Source: Stromatinia cepivora (Eukaryota; Ascomycota; Leotiomycetes; Helotiales; Sclerotiniaceae). From it: DNA of 64,000 nt. Made by a program: the position numbers and the translations under genes. The stretch covers positions 744,001 to 808,000 of the forward strand of contig RCTD01000027.1 in the NCBI GenBank assembly GCA_014898415.1. Direction: 5' to 3'. Below, in pieces: positions 46,569 to 57,513 of this stretch. Each line of letters begins with the position of its first letter. Position 1 is the stretch's first letter. The notes beneath the pieces are model-generated. The model was not told the origin of the DNA and searched no databases. It saw only the letters and a program-made list of their open reading frames with translations.

Positions 46569-49048
46569 TGAATATCTGATTAAGATTTATGGAGGAGGAA
46601 AAAGTGGTCTAGTTGATTTGAATTTGAATTTGCGTGCATGGATAGGCATGGATAGGAATTATTGTGTTGTAATACCGAGTTTCATTTTTCTATTCTACCT
46701 TTCCTTATTACCTTCATTCGCTTCGTTGTGTTTTCTTTTTCGCGTTTTGTCCTTTATAGCTCTTACTTTTCAATGTAACTTTTTTATCTTGTGGAGGATG
46801 TGGGCAAGCATTTGTGGGTGGAAAAGCTTGATCCGATTGAAAGAGATAGTATGAACCATATTGATATCCCAGAAAAGGGGAGAGGAAGTAATTAGAAAGC
46901 TGGATTGGATATGATGAATAGTATAGGGTTAGGTATTAGGATAGGGACATGGCAATCCGGCCCTGTGATAGGGAGGTTGGTTCTGGGCAGTGGAACGAGA
47001 ATGAACATGAAAATGAAGAAGATTTTCCAATCATGATTTTAAATATTGTTTTGAAATGAAATGAAATGAGTGAATGTCTTGTTCGTTTGTGTGTATGTGT
47101 ATGTGTATGTTTTGATAGTAATGTAAGTGGGTAGGAATGCAACCAGTGTTCTGGAGTTTTTCCCCTGCGGTTAAGCTCACCGCCTTTGTATATTCTAAGG
47201 ACGGAGGAATGAATATGCTGAATTATCATGAACTAAATAATTAAATCATCAGTACCTCTTCTTATGTCTTTTGAAGATTAGGTCTAAACATATTCCTAAT
47301 ACGATGGATTTGGTGAGGGTGTATGCTTGATTGTGCGAGGAATGGGAATTGAAGAATGAAAAGGATGAAGTGGTAGGGAGTGGTAGGGAGTGGTAGGGAG
47401 TGAGGTTGGGAGTGAGGTTGAGAGTGAGAGTGTGGAAGTGGTTTGGTTTTCTTGAATTTGGGAGATGGGAGTTTGGGGACGCGGGATGGGATGGATCGGT
47501 GTGGTTGGATGGAAGGGGTGTGAGAGATGAGGGAGATGAGAGATGATGGGAACGAGGGGAATGATTAAAAGGTTAGATAGTAGGGAGCTATACTTGAGAC
47601 TGAGAGTGAGTGGAAGTGGAAGAGGCAGTAGAGGATTGACATGCGAAGGTGTGATGGATACTCGGATACTAGTTTGAGGAACAATGAACGATGAACTGGA
47701 AGAGTGGACCTTCAGCTGAATATCTCAATTTCCTTTGTGATAATTGAATAGGTTGCACATCTCTCGCCGCTGCTTGGGCTCTGAGCGCCTTATCCCTGTC
47801 TCCTTTTTTATAGTCATGCTTGTGCATGTATAGTGTTTAAATGGATTTTCGGTTCTCAAACTTTTGATATTTTCAAGTTCGCATACATGAATCTTCCGCC
47901 ATACTCCATTATAAAAATAATATATCAATAGCACAAACCACCCCAACACTCTTGGGTATCATCTCACCTCACCTTAGCTGCCGCTGACCTAGCTCCGTTA
48001 CTCATTTAACCCGTAGAATGACGAATATCATAGTCACATTGTGCTGGCTCGAGAAACAGATCAATAGTAGATAACCAGACTGTAAGAGACAATAGAATGG
48101 AAGATCGGGATCATTTGGCTAATTTTCATTAAAACCCAGAAAATTTATTGCTAGCAGGGCAAACTAGAAGGAGTTTTCCCGAACGGCCCGAAGCGCTTGC
48201 TGTTGCTAGTCACTTCCTAATTCATTAGCGAAGAAGTAGGGAGGAAGTATTGTTTTGGTGTCCTCGTTTGATTGATATCATCGGAAGAATGAAGGAAAGG
48301 GGGTTTTGGTTTTTAGAATGGTATTTTGTAGATAGATTCTATGAAAGTCAGGAAGCATTTTGAATGGGTGGTTCTTGATGGAGAAAGGAAGTAATTGTAT
48401 TGATATTGATTCCCTTCTCCTACTTCTTTGGTAGAAAGAGATGAGTGAGCGGGAGTAAAAGCAAGCGCTTGCTAATAGCTAGTTGGTGAGATTCAATAAG
48501 TACTCTGAAGTAAAAGTTTGATATAGAAGAAAGATCTATATTCATACAAGAAGCTAATCATATGAATAAAAATTAACACTTTAAATAACTTGTGAAAAGG
48601 TGTTTGGTGGTAATTTTGATGAAGGAGAGGGGTTAAATGAGGGGAATGTGATGGAGAGAATAAGTTGCAGCAAACTACTTCTTTGGTATTCTGCTGCTGC
48701 TGTAGACATCTTACTTAGCTTGAGAGACTATTCGATTTTTCAAACATGAATTAAAACATTTAAAAACTACTACAGTATTAGACACCTATTTTTGAAATCA
48801 GTGTCCTGTCTTGTGAGGGGCTTTTATTAGTTAAGACTCAAATATGGTCCGTGCATTCCCAATGACGGAAGGCTGGTGATCAACATTGTAATGGAACTGC
48901 AGGAAGGGAAGGCTCCTTCACTTGTTTGTTTGAACTACCACGATCTCTGAATAACATCACGACACCACAAAAACACATTCAGTTGTCTAACCTTTATTCA
49001 ACCATTCACACAAAGCTTCCAAAGAAGCAAGCATATGATTTGTACAGG
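46569..49048. other. Long gene-free stretch with simple repeats
   Basis: About 2.5 kb. It holds the 3' UTR of the Nrd1-like gene, a GTGTAT-type run near 47090-47108, a 10-bp minisatellite at 47371-47400 and the promoter of the SNX41 gene. No supported gene. Confidence 0.5.
47371..47400. repeat. 10-bp tandem repeat (TGGTAGGGAG) x3 with degenerate continuation
   Basis: Three perfect copies; a related TGAGGTTGGGAG-like pattern continues to about 47430. Confidence 0.9.
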
Positions 49049-51252
49049 ATGTGGAACGATGAAGACAATAATCCATACGGTACCAGCTTTGAGCGTAGAG
49101 ACTCAATAACCTCCTCAAATGCTGTTCCGAATTCACCTGGATCTCGTAAGTTCTACTCTTCAACTTTACGACTTTGATCTCTTCATATCAAAATGTTTTC
49201 TGTTTTCCTGGGTGCTGCGCCAAATCCTGACTTTGATGCTGACTTTGAGGGCTGGGATATTGTAGAACATGGTTTTGGCGGGCCGCGCACTCCTTCAACC
49301 ATCAGCGAAAACCACGATAATGTACCAGACCAGCGCAACCTAAGTTACGATACGAGTGAGGCTGGAAGTGATGAGGATTATGGCGAAGCATCTCAAGCTA
49401 CAAGAAGGCAGAAGAAGGGAGGTTATGATAGTCGCATTGAACAAATTCTTTATGAGAATCCGGAACTACCTATTCTGATTGTCGATGCTGGAAAGAGTTC
49501 TGAAAGTGGAGGGAAATACATTGTGTATACGATAAGAACTGGAGTATGTCTAATGGTTAGGTAATATGCTACAAGCTAAAATGACAGTAGGATCTTGAAG
49601 TTCGTCGGCGCTATTCCGAGTTCGCGTCTCTCAGAGATGCGCTCTCTAGATTACACCCTACTTTGATCATTCCACCTATTCCGGAAAAGCATACTATGGC
49701 AGATTATGCTGCGAACCCAACAAAGGCAAAGCAGGATCAACAGATCATAGACCTTCGAAAGCGCATGTTGGCTGTATTCTTAAACAGATGTAGGAGAATG
49801 GACGAGGTACGGAATGATGGGGTTTGGTGGAGATTCCTAGATCCAAACGCAAGTTGGGTAAGTCAATAACCATTCCTACTCTGCTGCTACGCCTCCTCTG
49901 ATTGCCATTAGAACGAAGTCTTACATTCCCATCCTATCGCATCAATTCCAAAATCCAACATGAAAGCCCCACCTCTCGACCCCGCCAACCCCACACCTGC
50001 TCACGCATTCCTACCTGTGCCCGCAACCTCGGCGAAACTCAAGGCGGCTTCTACAGCAAATACTAATGCTCAAGGTATGATAGCACAGCCTTCCGAGTAT
50101 GCTGCTAGTCCTTCTGCCGCGGCGCATACCCAATCCGGACCGCCAGTCTTTGGTAGAATCCCACCGGAAAGTGCAAATTTGAGTGAACAAGATTTGGATC
50201 CATACTTCATAAGCTTTGAATCTTCTACGAAGGATCTGGAATTATTGTTGACTGGACCTATTGAACGAGTAAACCGGAGGACATTGACCCATTTGTCTTC
50301 CTTGTCGACGGATTTGGCAGAGCTTGGCGCTAGATTCAATGGCTTTTCACTCTCGGAGCCCTCGGCATCTCTTGCAGCAGCTATTGAAAGAGTTGGTCAA
50401 GCTGTAGATTCCTCATACATTGCGACCGAGGAACTTTCTGCTTCTTTAGGTGCAAGTTTTGCCGAACCAATGCGAGAGAGTGCACAATTTGCCGGAGTAG
50501 TTCGGAGTGTTTTGAGATATCGCGTTCTGAAGAGGGTGCAGCAAGAGATGACTAACGAAGACTTGGCTAAGAAAAGAGCTCTTCTAGAACAACTGGAAAG
50601 GAGTGAGGCTGAAGCTAAGAGAATCGACCAATATCTTACAAATAGTGGGACTCCTAATGTACCACGGCGGTCAAATTCATCTGCAAGAGAACCGCCACAA
50701 ACAAGTCGCGAATCACCACATGATGACACAGCATCGATTGATTCTGACTTTCCTCCCACTCATGGTGATACTCCCTCTGCATCACAAGGTATCCCTCAAC
50801 CTGAGGAAATACCCCCTACTCATCGAAAGAGCTCGAGTGGAAACTTCATCACCAATAAAATATTTGGCCGCATAAGTCATGCGGTTCATGGTGTTGTTGA
50901 TGCTGACCCGGAGCGAACACGAAGAGATCAAATCAGCAAGACTAGGGAGGCAATTTCACAATTGGAGCAGGCTCAACTCGCATCTGCACAAGATGTAAAG
51001 GATGCAAGCGCTGGTGTTCTCAAAGATTTGCAGAGATTCCAAACGGAGAAAGAGGACGACTTGAAGAGATATATGGTGAGTAGTCACTTTTTAGTATCTT
51101 GTACCCTTTGCCACCCATGATATAGTTACCACTCACAATACTAATCAACTTCACAGCTTGCCTATGCTAGATCTCAAATCGAATGGGCCAAGAAAAACAA
51201 GGAGACTTGGGAGGAAGCTAAAGTTGAAGTGGAGAAGATAGATGCTAATTAA
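49049..51252 (+). CDS. SNX41: Sorting nexin Snx41 (PX-BAR protein)
   Basis: Endosome-to-Golgi sorting and autophagy-linked PX-BAR protein. Exons: 49049-49145, 49266-49543, 49591-49857, 49912-51075 and 51157-51252, total 633 aa. It starts MWNDEDNNPYGTSFERRDS, typical of fungal Snx41/Atg20. The PX domain spans about residues 95-215 and forms across introns: ELPILIVDAGKS, then DLEVRRRYSEFASLRDALSRLHP with the phosphoinositide-binding RRYSEF, PPIPEKHTMADYA and RMLAVFLNRC. The C-terminal BAR-like helices follow (DLDPYFISFESSTKDLE to EDDLKRYM), ending AKKNKETWEEAKVEVEKIDA. A Ser/Pro-rich loop interrupts the BAR region. The first 3' splice site (49265) is the least certain; it was chosen for phase. 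Confidence 0.92.
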
Positions 51253-53400
51253 TGCAGAAACCATGGTTATGGGTGATGATGATAAATCAGAGTTATTAAG
51301 CAAGGAACCTATTTTATGGGTGGTAATATTGATGAATGAATGGATATGAATTCACAGAGGAGTCGTGGTTTGTGTGTAATTAGGAAAAGCAATTCTGCAA
51401 GCGCAGCGAAACGAACTAACCAAAATGATTAGAGATATACCCTTGAGCTTGAAGGAAGTTACCTATATATTTTTTGTGAATGCTTCAGGATGTGAAATTG
51501 TTGTTTTGGATTATGATGGATGCAAAAGAGTCAACGTTTTTTTGGCCGGAGTCCACAGTGAGTTATCCGAAGTGTGGGATAAAACTAGCATGATTCTTTT
51601 TTCATATATCGCTGGCAAAAAAGGGGAAGGGGCGGGAAAGGAGAAGCACCCACCGCTCTTGGACACAAGAAAGGAGGTGAGAGCATCATAATATCTCATA
51701 CATGTCAACTTCCTCCTTCAACCTGCAGACGCCGCCGCGGAAACTTCTATTCCCATCCCGTCCCCAGCCTTATAAGACCACCTACCAAGCTGCGGCTGGC
51801 TAAGATTACGAGGTGAGAAATGTTGAGACTTGAAAATGTGAAAGCTAGCAACTTTTACACAGGTAAGCAAAAGGGCATTCCTATCTATCAATATACCATC
51901 TACACCGGGACTTTAAATTGTGTTTAACGGATCAGGTCTTAATTAACCCTTTGACTTTATCCTCTAGCGAATTTGGAAATTTGTTTCAGTAAAAGCCAGA
52001 TGTATCATGTACTAGATGATGCGATATTGACGCTATATGGATGAATGTACAGGGATAGGAGGTGTCTAGCAGACTTGGCGGAGCCAAGTGAAAATGGTGT
52101 TTTAATTATCAATTGGATAGTCTGATAATTTGGACATGGATTTGGGTTTGGAGTTCCTGGTAAGGTCATGTATTCATATCGAGCTTGACACTTTGACACT
52201 ACTGTTAAAATAGTTGGGTATATACATATACTTCTACGGAGGAATTAGCTTCGGCTGTTGAGGGTGGTTTGGATCATGCGCCGTGAGGGGAATATTACTT
52301 TCAACGTTATGAAGATTTTTTATAAATAGAAATACTTTATAGTTTTTATTCTTGGATACAGTCTAGATATTGGAATGTTCTACGGGGGCAGTAATATTAT
52401 AGTGATTTTTCCCTCCGCCGGAGATGTACTTTCATTTGTTAACAGTTTGGACGGTGAGATTACGTATATTGTTGGAATTGACGAGCTTTCATTCTACACC
52501 AGCTTCAAGCGCACATACAGAGAAGTAAAATTAAGCGTACGCGAGGTAACTTACGCTCTGTTGGCCAACCTGCCCGATGGCAAGATGCCATAGTACTAAA
52601 TAGATGAGGGTGGATTTCAATAGTCTGGGTTGCAGTTCGGACTAATGAAACTCCAGTTCATTAGATAATGCCATGCCTAGCAGGAGATAACCTAATGTCT
52701 GCGAAATATTTTCCCGCCTTGTCTCCCATGATAAATAATAAATTAATCTGACCTCTATAGGGAAACAAGCTTCCCAATTACTGCATGGGGGGGAAGGAAA
52801 GTGTAAAGTGTTTCTCCGCGTATATAGGTAAGATTGCGGGGGAGCTTTTGTGGATTTGCGGGGGGATGGAGGTTGGAGAAACTGGGGAATTAGCGACAAT
52901 TGTTACGGGCCACCCTTAGAATACCTAGCTAAACTAAAGGAACTCCAGGAATTTAGACTCTTCATTTAGTTTTACTAGTACTCGGAACCAAAGAAATCAG
53001 CCAATTTGGGTTTTTGTCTACTCAAAATATCGGAAGTTTTATAGACGCTCGAATTAGATCATCATCTTGAGCATGACAATATAGTGGTAGCATATATTAC
53101 TTGCACTGCAGACATCCCCGACTTCGCTTGTTACATTGAGGTCAGATGGAAAATTGTTCTAGGATATAGGATCCATATTCTATCGGCAGTCATGTATCTG
53201 CGCGAACTATTAGCTTGTCAATCCCCCGCTTTAGCCCTACATCATCACTATGAAGGTCCCTTGAAAGTATTGCGTATATGGATAGGTTATCAAAAGAAGC
53301 CATGCTCCAGCCATGTAAACAATAAATCTTACAGCTTCTCCTTCATCGTATCTCGATTTTATTTCTCCATCTCCGAGCATTCAAGCTCAATTCCGCAATC
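51253..53400. other. Gene-free stretch
   Basis: About 2.1 kb. Two small plus-strand frames (51425-51691, 88 codons; 52375-52593, 72 codons starting MFYGGSNIIVIFPSAG) begin with ATG but have no recognisable content or splice partners. The two share short phrases (REVTYALLAN versus KEVTYIFFVN), hinting at an old duplication. Confidence 0.4.
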
Positions 53401-55253
53401 ATGGGCATGTTATCCAAAGTTGAGGATCTTCCCACACCCTCCCAAGTCTACAATTGGCGTGTCTATCTATGTTCGATCGTGGCTGGTTTCGCGGCTGTCA
53501 TGATAGGTTATGATAGCGCATTTATTAGAACAACTATCGCTCTCCCATCTTTTAAAGATGAATTCAATTTTGAAGCACTATCTACTACGAAGTATAATCT
53601 TGTGAGCGCAAATACTGTCTCATGTTATCAAGCTGGAGCGTTTTTTGGAGCTCTGTTCGCTTATATTGCGGCATATTGGCTTGGAAGAGTCAGAGGAATG
53701 GCTGTGTTTAGTGCTGTATTCACAGTTGGTGCCGGTATGATGCTTGGTGCAAATGGAAAAGGTGATCTTGGTCTTATATACGGTGGACGGGTTCTAGCGG
53801 GTCTGGGCGTAGACGGTTGTTCAAGTTTGGCTCCTATCTATATCTCTGGGGTATCCCCGCCTGCTATTCGTGGTCGACTGGTTTGCGTAGGTTTCACTGG
53901 TCTTTTGTACATCTAAAGTTTTGCTAATAATCTCCTAGATGTTCGAATTATTAGGATGGCAGATTGGTGGACTTGTTGGATTCTGGATTAACGTGAGCTA
54001 TCAATCATCGAGTGAGACGAAAACTGCTAATGACCCATCAAGTATGGGATTGCTGAGACCCTTCCATTTAACCACGAACAGTGGATAATTCCATTCGCAA
54101 TTCAAGTAATTCCTTCCGGACTGTTATTGGTCGGATCACTTTGGCTTCACAAAACCCCTCCCGTGAGTACTTCGGTTTCCAACCCCCACTCTTGTCAGTC
54201 GCTGGAATTGCTTTCTACAAGCCCAGACTAACCTGTAATTCGACACAGTGGTTGATGAGTAAAGGCAAACGAGAGAAGGCTATTGAGAACCTTTGTTGGA
54301 TTCGAAACCTCACTGAAGATGATATATACATCAAGGAAGAAATCTACACAATCGACCAAAATATCGAGCAACAAATGATAGGAGGTGGTCTCGGATTCTG
54401 GCAACCATTTAAACTCCTGGCATCAAGTTGAAAGATTCAATGGAGATTCTTCCTTGGAGGTTCATTGTTCTTTTGGCAAAATGCTTCTGGTATCAATGCC
54501 GTTAACTATTATTCTCTGACTATCTTCAAAAGTATTGGGATTATCGGTACCGATACTTCCCTCTTCTCTACCGGTCTATTCGGTGTCGTCAAAACGGCCG
54601 GAACTTTCATTTACCTCCTGTTCTTGATTGATCAATTGGGTCGAAGGAAGTTGTTGATGATTGGATCCATTGGTGGTTCTCTGTGCATGTACTATGTTGC
54701 TAGATATATTGCAATTGCAAAGCCTGCTGACCATCCAACAAATTCCCTTCCACCTTCTAGTGTATCTACCGTTTTCTTTTTCTACTTATGGACTGTGAAT
54801 TTTCCAGTTGATTAGTTCCCCGATGACATCTAATCATTCCTTTAGGCATTTTACACACCAACTTGGAAACCAACTCCCTGGGTAATAAACGCCGAGATCT
54901 TTGACCAAAGTGTTCGAACACTAGCTCAAGCACATGCTGCCGCTCATAACTGGCCCAGGAACGCCCCCGTTCCGAGATTCACACCGCAGATGTTTTCTTC
55001 AATGGGATATGGAGTTAACTTATTCTTCGCTTCGTTGATGATTTGGGGAGTTGCATTTGTTTTCTTCCTGATTCCAGAGACGAAAAATGTTCCTCTTGAG
55101 GCGGTTGATAGACTCTTTGATCGTAATTTGCCAGCTAGGAAAGCACATGCTGTTGTGTGGGCTGAGTTGGAACAAGAGAAGGAAGCTTTGAGAGCGGGGA
55201 TTGCGGCGGGATTGGAAAAGGATAGGACTTCTGCACATGTTGAGAATGTTTAG
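53401..55253 (+). pseudogene. Quinate-permease-like MFS sugar transporter with in-frame stop
   Basis: MFS sugar-porter protein of the quinate permease (qa-y/qutD) type, which takes up quinate across the plasma membrane. Exons: 53401-53880, 53939-53992, 54043-54162, 54249-54794 and 54846-55253, all in phase (535 codons apart from the stop). Recognisable blocks are NWRVYLCSIVAGFAAVMIGYDSAF, YISGVSPPAIRGRL, FELLGWQIGGLVGFWIN, GKREKAIENLCWIRNL, WQNASGINAVNYYS and LIPETKNVPLEAVDRLF. A TGA at 54429-54431 interrupts KLLASS-KIQWRFFLGG, where relatives have a basic residue (probably CGA to TGA). The PESPRW motif is changed to KTPPW, and the FTPQM region is preceded by a divergent HNWPRNAPVPR. The rest of the frame is intact, suggesting recent inactivation. 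Confidence 0.87.
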
Positions 55254-55563
55254 GGTTTAAATGACATGATATGGTTATTTTGTGTCATTTTATAGCTAAT
55301 GGCTAGTAATGTATGTTTTGTTTGCAAGCGTTGCAATAGGAAAAATTTGTACTTTGAATGCTTTGGGTAAATTTACCTTCTTGTGAATCCTGTTGAAATC
55401 TGTGGATTTCAATATCTCGGAAAATTAAATATTTCCAATGATTTCAATCTTCGAAGCAAAACAACCAAAAACTTGTTAATCTTAGAATGCAGACCAGATT
55501 AATAGATACCCCGAGGAAGACGAGCTCCCAAAATATAAAATAGTCATTCGCTCCATTTCCCCT
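55254..55563. other. Convergent 3' flank
   Basis: Between the transporter pseudogene and the DUF7704-like gene, which converge here. Nothing else seen. Confidence 0.55.
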
Positions 55564-56052
55564 CTACTTCTTGTTTCCAAATCCCAACAAGAATGCCAAT
55601 CTCAAAATCAATCCAAATGCTAAGATCCCATTATTGATCCATTCCTCCGTCGTCCATCCCACCACATCCAAACCCCCCACCGGATCCGCCTCATAAATCC
55701 CCAAAATATGTCCCATATCACACACAAACATCGCAAATACCACAGCCTTCCAGACAGAATAATCGCGAGTGAGTCTCAGAACAACAGCTTCGTTAATCGT
55801 GAATAAAACATAAAGAGCGGCGATATCCGTGGAGAGGAATTTTATCACTGGATCTGGAGACGTGAGGGTTGAGGAGGTGAGAGATATAAAGGGGAGGGAA
55901 ATCGTGGATGGGGCCGTGCTGAGTATAAATTTGGCGGGTTGAAAATAGGCTAGGTAGGCGCCGCCGAGGGCCATGACGGGTTCGATGTAGAGGAGGAAGA
56001 TACGATAGATGGGGTTGATTTTGGAGATGCGAGGATCGATTGATGGTGCCAT
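55564..56052 (-). CDS. DUF7704-like small membrane protein, 162 aa
   Basis: Single-exon gene with four hydrophobic spans: IFLLYIEPVMALGGAYLAYF, a second around DIAALYVLFTINEAVVL, a third at KAVVFAMFVCDMGHILGIY and a last one near NGILAFGLILRLAFLLGFG. The IEP.MALGGAY.AYF start, the INEAVVLRLTRD segment and the D.GH in span three match the fungal DUF7704 family of unknown function (assignment from memory). It ends GFGNKK, a basic tail. A poly-T tract lies just upstream of the start. Confidence 0.8.
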   Translation of the reverse strand: MAPSIDPRISKINPIYRIFLLYIEPVMALGGAYLAYFQPAKFILSTAPSTISLPFISLTSSTLTSPDPVIKFLSTDIAALYVLFTINEAVVLRLTRDYSVWKAVVFAMFVCDMGHILGIYEADPVGGLDVVGWTTEEWINNGILAFGLILRLAFLLGFGNKK

Positions 56053-56583
56053 TATGAAGGGAATGAATGTATTGATAGTGGTATGCGTGTTTTTTTTTTG
56101 TTTTTGTTTTTGTTTTTTTTGAAAGGTCGAGTTGTTGAGTTAAAAGTAAGCAATGAATGAGATGTTCAATGTTGTGAAAGGCTTGACACATTGTATCTCC
56201 TCAAGAAGCCTGTGCCGTCGGAACCTTTCCGCAATAAGTTGAGGCCTCATACCCACAATTTCAGGGTCTTAGTCAGGCTTCAGGCTGAACTTGGTCTCAG
56301 TAATCTACACATCTGGGTGGTACAATGTGTCACCTTGTCCAAACTTCAGATGTGGATAGACTCAATTTTTTTGTTTCCAATTGCAAGAAGCAAGACGCAA
56401 ATGAAGTTTGTACTACCTCGGTGTATTCTCCTTTTGTGTCTCGATACAAGCACTCGGGACAAATTTTTTCCGTCCTGTCCAGTTGTGAGCTCTCTATTGC
56501 CTACGAACCACCCTTCATGCTTTAGATTCCCCCTAATGATACTGCGGAACTGGCTTTTCATCATTCAACTTTCTCTTGAAAAT
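56053..56583. other. Intergenic with poly-T tract
   Basis: Begins with T-rich runs (56090-56121) in the leader of the DUF7704-like gene. The 142-codon plus frame at 56191-56619 has no recognisable content. Confidence 0.5.
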
Positions 56584-56971
56584 TCAACTCGTATCGCCCA
56601 TTGGGAAGTCAAAAAATAATGCTTCCTGGCACATCAAATGTCCCACAGTATAACAGCCGAGCATTCCAGCTATAAAAGCAAATGCCCCGGCGGTTTTCTT
56701 GAGTGCAGCGGCGGTTGCAGCATTGCCGTCTGCGGCGGAGAAGTACGATGCACTGACAAGAGTGAAGGCAAGTTGTATGAAGAAGTACAAGGCAATATAT
56801 ACGAGATTTCTGAAGTATTGATTAGATTTCTGCCAAAGAAGAGAATGCGGAAAGTCTACTTGACGATACATACATTGGGAATGAACCAATCAGGAAGAAT
56901 ATATTGAAGACGGACGTATCTTGCATACTACAACCACTTTCAATATCTGTACTTCCAACAGTATCAGCCAT
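56584..56971 (-). pseudogene. Truncated GPR1/FUN34/YaaH (acetate transporter family) remnant, still open
   Basis: Two exons, 56971-56874 and 56819-56584, with a GTATGT/CAG intron joining in phase 2 give a complete frame of about 110 aa. After a short new-looking N-terminus (MADTVGSTDIESG, then a hydrophobic SVFNIFFLIG) come the last two membrane spans of the GPR1/FUN34/YaaH family: NLVYIALYFFIQLAF and KKTAGAFAFIAGMLGCYTVG, and the conserved C-terminal LMCQEALFFDFPMGDTS. Family members have about 230-290 residues and six spans; four spans are absent here. The family includes acetate/ammonium transporters. It is called a remnant because the pore-forming N-terminal part is missing, yet the reading frame and splice sites are intact, so a short product cannot be excluded. 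Confidence 0.75.
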
Positions 56972-57513
56972 TTTGATACAATGGACGGACCAAGGCCAAG
57001 TGTTTGAATTAAGTAAATCTATAGAAACAAATCAAATTATGAAATGACAATAATCAGCTTCTGTCGGGATTAGTTTCTTGATCTGGAGAGTTCAAGTCCC
57101 GTATTCTCCTGACAAAGGTACTCAACACTCGGAGTATGTACTTTTAATCTGGACACAGGCACCAGAGCATGTTTATATGATGGGGAATACTTATTCGTGC
57201 TCGTGTTATTGAATGTTGGCGGATATATTTCGACAATTACGTATTCACGACATGCTTTTCGGCATCCATTAATCAGGTCTCGTCAATATAAGATGTAAGG
57301 AACAAGCTACTGCTAGATATTTTGAAGGCCAATATACTGATTTCAATTTTTTACCCCACTACCATTCAATAAAATATTAATCAAATTCAAGGTAAATAAT
57401 ATTATAATAATACTAAGAATTAAGACTTCAAATATATATTAATTATAAACATTTTAAAGTAGTATTGAAAATTCGATTTATTACATTTTGATGATTTTCG
57501 GAATTTCGGAGTT
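56972..57513. other. AT-rich gene-free stretch
   Basis: 57340-57490 is markedly AT-rich. No gene. Confidence 0.55.

Noticed and set aside
57060..57125. Possible tRNA T-arm (GAGAGTTCAAGTCCCG)
   Set aside because: The flanking bases do not form a T-stem, acceptor stem or anticodon arm.
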